In this document: positions 56,359-63,642 of the stretch, in pieces | How positions within the stretch are numbered: the stretch's first letter is position 1 | How the letters are laid out: every line of letters starts with the position of its first letter | Assembly: GCA_947259485.1 (NCBI GenBank) | Contig: CAMYLU010000005.1 | Location: 1 to 64,000, forward strand | DNA length: 64,000 bases | Direction of reading: 5' to 3' | DNA from: an uncultured Gammaproteobacteria bacterium | Lineage (GTDB): Bacteria > Pseudomonadota > Gammaproteobacteria > GCA-001735895 | Translations under genes and position numbers: made by a program | Notes under the pieces: model-generated | The model's input: only the letters and a program-made list of their open reading frames with translations | Told to the model about the DNA's origin: nothing | Databases searched by the model: none

Positions 56359-56915
56359 GCTTCGAAGACAACCAACCCAGCCAACGAGCGTTTTAAAGCC
56401 GCTTCGATTTCAGGCGCCTCCCTGCCGACGATATAATCGGGGATCCAGCGACTGTCGCGTTCACCCATGGATTCTTTTACGTGGTCTCCAAGACGACAGC
56501 GCATAGCGAAGCTACCGCCTTCGGCCTCGCTGAAGCCGTAACCCGCATAGTCCGTTGAACGCTGGTTGATCTTGCTGACAAAGTCGGCCCGGTATTCACC
56601 CTCGCCCTGAACGTCAATCCGACTATCTTCCAGCATCCGCGCCAGGTCCTTGACCAGGCAACTGATGAATTCGGCACGCTGATCCTGGCTGGCCTTCGAA
56701 TATATCCAGCGATCACAGAAATGTACCAGGTAGCAGACCATTTCCTCCATGATATCGACCCGCTGACCCTGCGTGGCGGTTTCGAAATTTTCATTTTCCA
56801 TGTTCAACACAACGTTGGCGGCGAGTTTCCAGATGGTTGCACCAATGGCATTCGCCATCTGTGCCGGGGACCTCGCCCGCTCGTTCTGGTTCCAGCTTTT
56901 CTTGACTCTTACCAT
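56355..56915 (-). CDS. Conserved hypothetical protein
   Basis: Soluble 186-residue, mostly helical protein (QGQRVDIMEEMVCYLVHFCDRW, FISCLVKDLARMLED). No recognised domain. It is convergent with the small protein at 56161 and precedes DUF3530 copy 2 on the same strand (21-base gap). Confidence 0.7.
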   Translation of the reverse strand: MVRVKKSWNQNERARSPAQMANAIGATIWKLAANVVLNMENENFETATQGQRVDIMEEMVCYLVHFCDRWIYSKASQDQRAEFISCLVKDLARMLEDSRIDVQGEGEYRADFVSKINQRSTDYAGYGFSEAEGGSFAMRCRLGDHVKESMGERDSRWIPDYIVGREAPEIEAALKRSLAGLVVFEA

Positions 56916-56936
56916 GTGTGGGGTGATATCCGGAAA

Positions 56937-57734
56937 CTAGTTTCGATGCGCGTCAAGCCACTCGGTAACCTGCCGTACCAGGTCCTCTTCATGGCCCTGG
57001 AAAAAATGATTCGCCCCATCGACACGAACCTGCAGGTATTGGCGATCCGGTTGCTTTTTGCCTGACAGGGCTCGCTGTTCGACCGAATTGAGCACCGACT
57101 CGAGATCCTCGCTGCCGTATAAATCAAGTACCGGAACCCGCACCTTTGCCAGCGCCTCAAGAAGGTCGATGTAAGCGCCGCCCGCCCCCATACCGATAAT
57201 GACCAGCGAGTCTACCGAGCTGGTATCGCTTTGCGACAGGTAATACGTTGCCATCGAGGCGCCCATGCTGTGAGCGACTATGGTTATATTCTTGTAGCCC
57301 TCGTCGTCCAGGTAATCGAGAGCTGCTTCGAACCGCCCGGGCACCTCGGGAAACAGTAACCCGTATTCCCGTTCATCGGCGTCGTTCGCAAGGATCGGCA
57401 TCTGCAACGATAGCGTGGTAATGCCCTGTTCGAGTAAATCCGCGCGCAAGGGGTAAATGACATCGGGCCAGTTCGGGTGCACCCCGATGCCGTGCACCAG
57501 CACCACCGCACGACCTGAACCTTTAACGCCTTCAGTTAAAATACTTAAAAACTCGTGACCAATGTCGTCGATCAGCCATTGCTCGTCTCCATCCAGCAAG
57601 CCGTCGATCACCTGCTCCGCCCAACGACTTTCCTTGGCGACATCGGAATTAGTCGCGTTGACTGCAGTAAATGCAGATACTGCCAGCAGGGCAGATAAAA
57701 AAAGTCCGGGGTTAAGAAATGTTTTTAACATCAT
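56937..57734 (-). CDS. Secreted alpha/beta hydrolase, DUF3530 family (copy 2)
   Basis: Exported hydrolase of 265 residues. Signal peptide ends near VNATN. Catalytic elements: VVLVHGIGVHPNWPD, nucleophile IVAHSMGASMATYY (Ser), VLDLYGSEDLES (Asp), and GANHFFQGHE (His). Clear paralogue of 42982-43764, sharing GDxxWL, LSLQMPI and the catalytic pattern. AGGAG precedes the ATG at 57734. Confidence 0.85.
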   Translation of the reverse strand: MMLKTFLNPGLFLSALLAVSAFTAVNATNSDVAKESRWAEQVIDGLLDGDEQWLIDDIGHEFLSILTEGVKGSGRAVVLVHGIGVHPNWPDVIYPLRADLLEQGITTLSLQMPILANDADEREYGLLFPEVPGRFEAALDYLDDEGYKNITIVAHSMGASMATYYLSQSDTSSVDSLVIIGMGAGGAYIDLLEALAKVRVPVLDLYGSEDLESVLNSVEQRALSGKKQPDRQYLQVRVDGANHFFQGHEEDLVRQVTEWLDAHRN

Positions 57735-57924
57735 CACGGCTCCTATCTAAGATACTGATATTTATGAAATTATTACCTTACACCTGGCGCATAATACCGT
57801 TAATTAATAGTTAAAACCCTATCCAATATGGGTATCTTATCAACAACCAGGATAACCGTTTGGGGGGCGCTACGAAGCCCCGGTTTCGGTTAAAATTCAA
57901 TTCATTGACACAGCGTACAGGATA

Positions 57925-58506
57925 ATGGAAAAGTCGATCTTCGAGGTAAAACCGGGCAGCTTTATATTCGAAAAAGCGAAATCCCTGCCGCTTGACGTGT
58001 GTCGCGAAATGATCGATCGATTTGAAAAGCACAGCGACGAACAATATCCGGGCCGTATCGGCCAGACCGTGGATCATGATGAATCCATCAAGCGCTCCAC
58101 CGACCTGGTATTAAGCGGTAAATCTCACTGGCAGGACCTGGATGGTGAACTTTTCAGATCGCTCAACCAGGCGCTCGCCGAGTTCAAACAGGCCTATCCA
58201 TTTTTTAACGGCCCTTTCAAGGACATGGGTTATGCGATTCAACGCACCGACCCGGGCGAGTTTTATCACTGGCATATCGACGGCGGCAGTCATGAATTTG
58301 CAATGCGACAACTGGTAGCCATCTGGTACCTCAACACGTTGCAGGACCAGGGCGGCGAAACCGAGTTTCAATACCAGGATATCCAGATCACCCCGGAGGC
58401 CGGCAAGCTAGTGCTGTTCCCGCCCTTCTGGACACACCGGCACCGCGGTAGCACACTGAAATCCGGCAGCAAGTACATCGCCACTACCTGGGTCGTGTTC
58501 GCCTGA
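57925..58506 (+). CDS. 2-Oxoglutarate/Fe(II)-dependent oxygenase, prolyl hydroxylase-like
   Basis: A 193-residue double-stranded beta-helix protein. Iron ligands: HxD in YHWHIDGG and distal His in TEFQYQDIQITPE...WTHRHRGS. The remaining core (MRQLVAIWYLNTLQDQGGETEF) matches prolyl-4-hydroxylase-type oxygenases. Substrate unknown. Confidence 0.85.
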   Translation: MEKSIFEVKPGSFIFEKAKSLPLDVCREMIDRFEKHSDEQYPGRIGQTVDHDESIKRSTDLVLSGKSHWQDLDGELFRSLNQALAEFKQAYPFFNGPFKDMGYAIQRTDPGEFYHWHIDGGSHEFAMRQLVAIWYLNTLQDQGGETEFQYQDIQITPEAGKLVLFPPFWTHRHRGSTLKSGSKYIATTWVVFA

Positions 58507-58653
58507 GTCACCCGAACGCTTACCTGTGAACGCGGCTCAAAATGTCAGCGCTCGACAACAACCAAACTTGCCTGCATCACTGGCTACGGTCGCTATATTC
58601 CCGGTAATCGCCTTACTGATTTATGGCCTGTTTATGGCCCTGTGACGGCGTTC

Positions 58654-58977
58654 CTAATGATCGAAAAATTCGTTACCCTGGATCTCGCCATCCGTGTTGA
58701 TACGAATTCTGCGGGTGTCGGGTTTACTGTTGAGAATATAGGCACACATCATCAGCGCATACTCTTTATTGTTTTTTTGCATTGCCGTTAACAACTTGTC
58801 GGCGACTATCTGGCAACGCTGGTTCTGATCCGGGTCAGGCACCCACCAGCGACTCATTTGCCAGCCGCAGTTCATGTCCTGATCCATCTTGTCAAAAAAT
58901 TCGGCCGCCTCGAGTGCAAGCGTCTCTGGCACATCGAGGTCATAACTCTTATCATCGATCTCAACGGTAATATTCAT
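58654..58977 (-). CDS. Conserved hypothetical protein
   Basis: A 107-residue protein with an N-terminal MNITVEIDDKSYDLDVPE strand pair and a helical core containing MNCGWQMSRWWVPDP. Looks like a small adaptor-type fold. It is divergent from the PKHD oxygenase with only 18 bases between starts. Function unknown. Confidence 0.7.
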   Translation of the reverse strand: MNITVEIDDKSYDLDVPETLALEAAEFFDKMDQDMNCGWQMSRWWVPDPDQNQRCQIVADKLLTAMQKNNKEYALMMCAYILNSKPDTRRIRINTDGEIQGNEFFDH

Positions 58978-58995
58978 ACGGTTAACTCAAGTAAT

Positions 58996-59667
58996 ATGTT
59001 AGTCACAATTCCAGGCCTGTTAAATTCTACCCAACTCGACGCAGCTTGTTCGGTGCTGCGACAAGGTCAATTCGTCGACGGCAAACTGAGTGCTGGTAAA
59101 GATGCCAGCGTCATAAAAAATAACCACGAGCTTGCGCCAGACGAGGAACGCTTTAATGCACTAAATAACGTCGTCATGACCGGGCTGGTGCAGAATCCTG
59201 TTTATCTGCAGGCCGCCATGCCGGCGCGAATAGCCGCTCCTATCTATGCACGCTACCAACCCGGCATGGAGTACGGCGGTCACATCGACGACCCAGTCAT
59301 GGGGCCACCCGGATCGAGATACCGTTCTGATATATCGATCACCATTTTCCTGAACGGGCCCGAAGAATACGAGGGCGGTGAACTCTGCATCGAGTCCGCC
59401 GAGGGCAACACGGAAATCAAGCTTGCTGCCGGACAAGCCATACTCTATCCATCAACTAGTTACCACTCGGTAAAACCGGTAACCTCGGGGGAGCGCCTGG
59501 TGGCGATAACCTGGGTTCAAAGTTTAATTCGGCGTGCCGACCAGCGCGAAATACTGATGCGACTTGACCAGGCCCGCGAGTCACTCGCTGAAAATTCGAA
59601 CAACCACCTACACCAGCAGGTTAATCTTTGCTATGCAAACCTGTTTCGAATGTGGGCCGAGCCTTAG
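58996..59667 (+). CDS. PKHD-type 2-oxoglutarate/Fe(II) hydroxylase (PiuC/YbiX-like)
   Basis: A 223-residue oxygenase. Iron ligands HIDDP (HxD) and distal His in SYHSVKPVTSG, with GERLVAITWVQS carrying the 2-oxoglutarate Arg. The motif YRSDISITIFLN, the GGELCIES strand and RRADQREILMRLD are typical of YbiX/PiuC. The ATG at 58996 is used; a longer frame would overlap the divergent gene. Confidence 0.92.
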   Translation: MLVTIPGLLNSTQLDAACSVLRQGQFVDGKLSAGKDASVIKNNHELAPDEERFNALNNVVMTGLVQNPVYLQAAMPARIAAPIYARYQPGMEYGGHIDDPVMGPPGSRYRSDISITIFLNGPEEYEGGELCIESAEGNTEIKLAAGQAILYPSTSYHSVKPVTSGERLVAITWVQSLIRRADQREILMRLDQARESLAENSNNHLHQQVNLCYANLFRMWAEP

Positions 59668-59673
59668 GCAAAA

Positions 59674-59877
59674 TCAACGATGCGAGCCTTTCTCCTCGTG
59701 GGCCAGGTCGACCAGTTTAGTCGCGAGTTCATCATAAGCACGTTTGTTCTTCGCTAACTCCGACTCACCCTCGGTATCGTAGTAGTCTTCCGCCGAAAAC
59801 TTGCCACCTTGCTCGAGCTCGATGAACTGGCGCTGCAATTCCAGCATCTGCTTGATGATTTCCTGTTTTTCACTCAT
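59674..59877 (-). CDS. Small charged hypothetical protein, last gene of cas6/DsrC-like operon
   Basis: A 67-residue, strongly helical protein (MSEKQEIIKQMLELQRQFI, then NKRAYDELATKLVDLAHEEK). No Cys, no signal. It lies 41 bases after the DsrC-like gene and ends the four-gene minus-strand operon. Possibly a small partner or coiled-coil protein. Confidence 0.7.
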   Translation of the reverse strand: MSEKQEIIKQMLELQRQFIELEQGGKFSAEDYYDTEGESELAKNKRAYDELATKLVDLAHEEKGSHR

Positions 59878-59918
59878 TGGTTTTCCTCGATTAATCGTTC
59901 GCGCGGTTTGTTAGTTTC

Positions 59919-60260
59919 CTAGTAGCCGCCTTTTCTGCGGCTTTCCGGCAGACCCGCTATTCTACCACCCTGCTTACTGGGATCACCCGGGAACAAATCA
60001 TAAAGCGTTTTCGCACTAACCGATTTATCGCCCCAGGTGCCGGCCATCGCTTTGACCAGGGTCCGGGTATTAGGCTGGTTGCCCGCGTTATTGACAAATT
60101 CATCACGTAAATAATTGACTAAATCCCAGTGCCGTTCACTGAGTTCCAGCTTTTCCTGGCCCGCCAGGACCCTGGCAACGGATTCCGACCAGTCCTCGAC
60201 ATTTTCCAGAAAACCCGTCTCCGTGGTTGGAATCTCCCTGCCATCAACACTTATACTCAT
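59919..60260 (-). CDS. DsrC/TusE-family protein lacking both C-terminal cysteines
   Basis: A 113-residue member of the DsrC/TusE/DsvC family: LNVE-type core with ERHWDLVNYLRDEFVNNAGNQ and MAGTWGDKSVSAKTLYDLFP. In DsrC the C-terminal arm carries two Cys (around KxxCKIAGLPKPTGC). Here the arm is KQGGRIAGLPESRRKGGY, so both positions lack Cys. It cannot act as a DsrC trisulfide carrier. Cys-poor relatives have been described as regulatory (RspA-type) proteins, which is the most likely class. Confidence 0.9.
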   Translation of the reverse strand: MSISVDGREIPTTETGFLENVEDWSESVARVLAGQEKLELSERHWDLVNYLRDEFVNNAGNQPNTRTLVKAMAGTWGDKSVSAKTLYDLFPGDPSKQGGRIAGLPESRRKGGY

Positions 60261-60297
60261 ATTGCTAACCTCAATTCTTTCTCCTCAGATTACAAAA

Positions 60298-60981
60298 CTA
60301 TTCCTGAACGTTGTGCACCGGGTTTATTCCCCGATGCGGAACAAACAAGCCGCAGCCGAGCATTCGACCTCCACCCAATCCCTGCTGCTGCAGGGTTACC
60401 GATTCTTCGGGCTCCAGGTCCGCTATCATCAGGGCGCGGGTAAAGATTGGTCCATCTGCAGTGCGAATCGTGCCGGACCTGCCGCAAATCATTTTTGAAA
60501 CTTCGATATTCATCCGCTTTAATAATTCAGCGACTTCGACCAGGAAATCGGCTTCGGCCTGGTCCCGATCGCAGCAAACTGCACGTGCATGGAGTGTGCC
60601 CAGGGTCGATAACTTGCGCTTCGTACTTTCACCTATGGCAACCTCCTGGGAACCGATCTGCAGCGTTCGATTGGTAATCCCGGCTACTTCATCGCTATCG
60701 TCTTGATGCACCCGTATTGCGAGGCGGGCACGAGCGGACAATGGCAACATTGCATCACTTTGCTCCGGTCGATTCCAGCCGTTTCCTGATCCAGCCATGC
60801 GCACACCATGCACCCCGATCTTGCTGCAGGTGTCGAGTTTCAAGTGTGAACCCAACGCTTGCGAAAGCGCAAAGGCATGGTCTATATCAAGGTTGGTGCC
60901 GCGCAGTTTGAACACCAGGTCAAACACATCATCGGGCACCTGGTATTTTTTTTCGGATTCGCTATCTTCGCGCCAGAACAT
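60298..60981 (-). CDS. Cas6/Cmx6-family RNA endoribonuclease-like protein, no CRISPR nearby
   Basis: A 227-residue protein. The N-terminus VFKLRGTNLDIDHAFALSQA matches the Cas6/Cmx6 (subtype MYXAN) start with its conserved His35. The centre has LSARARLAIRV, and the C-terminus LEPEESVTLQQQGLGGGRML followed by GCGLFVP is the glycine-rich RNA-binding signature of Cas6. No repeat-spacer array or other cas gene is in the window. It sits between a TauD-like gene (22-base gap) and the DsrC-like gene (37-base gap). Classical Cas6 proteins cut CRISPR precursor RNA; here the target is unknown. Confidence 0.8.
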   Translation of the reverse strand: MFWREDSESEKKYQVPDDVFDLVFKLRGTNLDIDHAFALSQALGSHLKLDTCSKIGVHGVRMAGSGNGWNRPEQSDAMLPLSARARLAIRVHQDDSDEVAGITNRTLQIGSQEVAIGESTKRKLSTLGTLHARAVCCDRDQAEADFLVEVAELLKRMNIEVSKMICGRSGTIRTADGPIFTRALMIADLEPEESVTLQQQGLGGGRMLGCGLFVPHRGINPVHNVQE

Positions 60982-61003
60982 TTTCCTGTGCCTATATATG
61001 CTT

Positions 61004-61918
61004 TCAGGCCAGGGCCTTGTCAAAATTGATCGCATCGTAGTAGCGCGCGCGATAAACCAGTCGTGGCGGCATGCCAGCGCCATTGTGAAACGCCTGGCGT
61101 CCATGCAGAATATTATTACAAACGATGCCCTGGTGCTCGCGCAGCTTGATTTCTATCATCGTTTTACCATCCATCAGAATTTCACGCACCCGGTTGAGCG
61201 CGCTTGCGCTCTGCCGGTCTGACTTCCAGACAATGTTATGTGGTCTCGAGGTATAACGCATATTCAGGGCGCAGGTCCCTGGTTGTAACGAAAATACCGG
61301 ACCGGTTTCTGCCGCACGGATAACTCGATTGCCCTCAACATTAGCAGGCACGCACATCATATCGTCGCACATCAGCGCCTCGAGCAGGTTGGGTGCTTCG
61401 TCCCGAATCAGCAGGTACATCATCTCGTGATCAAACAGGAAGTTATCTCCACCGCGCTCGGACTGATGCACGCAATAAAGCGCGAATGCATTGATTCGAC
61501 GCCCATCGGGATTGTAGTAGCCATCCGTATGCCAGTTCATGCCACGACTGGTGTAAGGGATGTACTGCGAGCGCTTGTCTGACTCGCTAACCACCTGCAG
61601 CGACGTGACTTTATCCTCGTCTGCACCCAGGTTGATATCCAGGTCCTGCAGTCCAAATTGCCGATTAAGCGCCAGGAATTCAGATTTCCCCAACTGAACT
61701 GTAGATTCAAACACAACGAAATTAAAGGCTGCCACCTGTTTCCGAATCTGATCCAGCATCGCATCCGGCAGGCCTGACTCGGGAATCAGCGGATAGACCT
61801 TAGTGGCTGTCAATTCCTGTCGATATCGCAACTTGCGGGCACGCCAGGCCTGGTAAGCACCCTCGTTTTCGAGCATAAAAGGGGAATTTTCATCGCAGCT
61901 GTTGAGTGCGCTGCTCAT
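61004..61918 (-). CDS. TauD/TfdA-family 2-oxoglutarate dioxygenase-like protein
   Basis: A 304-residue protein. Iron site HxD in MNWHTDGYYNPDGR and distal His in NILHGRQAFHNG; 2-oxoglutarate Arg in PPRLVYRARYYD. Family members oxidise small molecules including taurine and other sulfonates. It is the first gene of the operon divergent from dsrAB. ATG at 61918; a TTG 7 codons upstream is the alternative. Confidence 0.87.
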   Translation of the reverse strand: MSSALNSCDENSPFMLENEGAYQAWRARKLRYRQELTATKVYPLIPESGLPDAMLDQIRKQVAAFNFVVFESTVQLGKSEFLALNRQFGLQDLDINLGADEDKVTSLQVVSESDKRSQYIPYTSRGMNWHTDGYYNPDGRRINAFALYCVHQSERGGDNFLFDHEMMYLLIRDEAPNLLEALMCDDMMCVPANVEGNRVIRAAETGPVFSLQPGTCALNMRYTSRPHNIVWKSDRQSASALNRVREILMDGKTMIEIKLREHQGIVCNNILHGRQAFHNGAGMPPRLVYRARYYDAINFDKALA

Positions 61919-62043
61919 ATGGTCTAATGTGGCGTTCAAATCCGGTCCGGGTTGTTAGAATTCAATGGGTAAGTCAAGCCTGATTCTATTACACGCGGTA
62001 CCCGATTGGAGCACCCCATCGGTAGGAGTCAAAAAACTAAATG

Positions 62044-62145
62044 GGCTTAACCATTAAGCCTATGATATTTATAGGTTTTATTGGTTATACGGCCGGCACC
62101 AAAAAAAACCGAATCAGACGTGGAAATTTAGCCTATCTCGATAGG
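62044..62145. promoter_or_regulatory. Cluster of inverted repeats in the dsr divergent promoter
   Basis: Three inverted repeats within 100 bases: GGCTTAA-CCA-TTAAGCC (62044-62060), CCTAT-GATATTT-ATAGG (62059-62075) and CCTAT-CTCG-ATAGG (62132-62145). The last two share the half-site CCTAT/ATAGG. They lie in the 388-base region between the TauD-like operon and dsrA, and are good candidates for operators controlling both. Confidence 0.5.
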
Positions 62146-62187
62146 GATAAGTTTAGAAATTGCTGCACCCCAAGCGGGGGATAGCTC

Positions 62188-62310
62188 ATCGCGTCTAATT
62201 CTAACAAACTAGCGCCAACGCCGGCATTTCGTCAGGTCTACGAGAGAATCGTAGCTGACCTGGATCCTGATTCCTGGGGCCACCTGGTTCCGGAATCGTT
62301 CAACAGATAA
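62188..62310 (+). CDS. Possible 40-residue protein without a standard start codon
   Basis: Frame between a TAG at 62182 and the stop at 62308. It encodes a protein-like sequence (TPAFRQVYERIVADLDPDSW, GHLVPESF) but has no ATG, GTG or TTG. An ATC at 62188 follows GGGGGA by 6 bases. It may be a small gene with a rare start, a gene remnant, or chance. It ends 17 bases before dsrA. Confidence 0.25.
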   Translation: MASNSNKLAPTPAFRQVYERIVADLDPDSWGHLVPESFNR

Positions 62311-62327
62311 ACGGGAACACATTTACT

Positions 62328-63587
62328 ATGGCTAAAAAAGCACATGTCACCCCAATGCTCGACGAACTCGAGAACGGTCCCTGGCCAAGTTTCATTTCCG
62401 GAATCAAACGTCTACGCGATGAGCATGATGACAAACGCATCAATGGTGTTGCCAATTCCCTGCTCGGGCAGCTGGAACATTCCTATGAAACTCGCAAAGG
62501 TTACTGGAAAGGCGGCACGGTCAGCGTTTACGGCTACGGTAGCGGCATCATTCCACGCTTTTCCGAAGTCGCGCATGCTTTCGAGGAATCGAAGGAATTT
62601 CATACCCTGCGGGTTCAGCCACCCGCCGGTAATTACTACACTACCGATATGCTGCGCCAGCTTGGTGACAGCTGGGAAAAATACGGCTCGGGCCTGGTCA
62701 CCTTTCACGGCCAAACCGGCAATATCATGTTTATCGGTACCTCGACCGAAAATACCCAGCATTTTTTCAACGAAATCAACGAATACGGTTTTGATCTCGG
62801 CGGCGCCGGCCCCTGTGTCCGCACCGGCATGTCCTGTGTCGGTGCTGCCCGCTGCGAACAGTCCTGTGTCGATGAAATGCGAGTCCACCGTACCCTGTTG
62901 AACAATTTCACCGATGACGTGCATCGTCCCGCACTGCCCTACAAGTTCAAGTTCAAGGTTTCCGGCTGCGGCAATGACTGCATGAACTCGATCGAGCGCT
63001 CCGACTTCGCAATTATCGGCACCTGGCGTGATGATATGAAAGTGGACCAGGAAGCGTTCAAGGAATACGTCGGCAACAAGGGCCGCCAGCACACCATCGA
63101 CAATATTATTACGCGCTGCCCAACCAACGCGCTGTCGCTCAACGATGACGATTCACTTGAAGTCGACAATCGCAATTGCGTGCGCTGCATGCACTGCCTC
63201 AACGTGGTTCCGAAAGCGCTCTCCCCCGGAGACGATAAAGGCGTCACCATTTTAATGGGCGGTAAGCGTACCCTCAAAATCGGCGACCTGATGGGCACCG
63301 TGATCGTGCCTTTCATGAAGCTCGAAGATGAAGAGGATTATGAAACACTGACCGAGCTCGCCGAGGAAGTCATCGACTACTGGGCCGAGAACGGTCTCGA
63401 GCACGAACGTTGCGGCGAAATGGTCGAGCGCATCGGCCTGGTTAATTTCCTCGAAGGCATCGGCGTTGAAGTCGATCCGAACATGATCTCGGAAACTCGC
63501 ACCAGCTCGTACGTGCGCATGGATGACTGGGATATCGAGGCCAAGAAATGGTTTGACCGCAAGGCTGAATCAAAGAAAGCATCGTAA
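62328..63587 (+). CDS. dsrA: Dissimilatory sulfite reductase alpha subunit
   Basis: Cytoplasmic sirohaem reductase subunit, 419 residues. Sirohaem/[4Fe-4S] motifs CVGAARCEQSC and SGCGNDCMNSIERSDF, plus a ferredoxin domain CVRCMHCLNVVPKAL and ITRCPTNALS. With Sox, TusA and DsrE2 nearby, it is expected to run in reverse (rDsr), oxidising stored or carrier-bound sulfur. Followed by dsrB. Confidence 0.96.
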   Translation: MAKKAHVTPMLDELENGPWPSFISGIKRLRDEHDDKRINGVANSLLGQLEHSYETRKGYWKGGTVSVYGYGSGIIPRFSEVAHAFEESKEFHTLRVQPPAGNYYTTDMLRQLGDSWEKYGSGLVTFHGQTGNIMFIGTSTENTQHFFNEINEYGFDLGGAGPCVRTGMSCVGAARCEQSCVDEMRVHRTLLNNFTDDVHRPALPYKFKFKVSGCGNDCMNSIERSDFAIIGTWRDDMKVDQEAFKEYVGNKGRQHTIDNIITRCPTNALSLNDDDSLEVDNRNCVRCMHCLNVVPKALSPGDDKGVTILMGGKRTLKIGDLMGTVIVPFMKLEDEEDYETLTELAEEVIDYWAENGLEHERCGEMVERIGLVNFLEGIGVEVDPNMISETRTSSYVRMDDWDIEAKKWFDRKAESKKAS

Positions 63588-63642
63588 GCAAAGTAGTGAG
63601 GTCACAGACCATGTTATTTAAAACGAACGCAGGAGCCCAATA

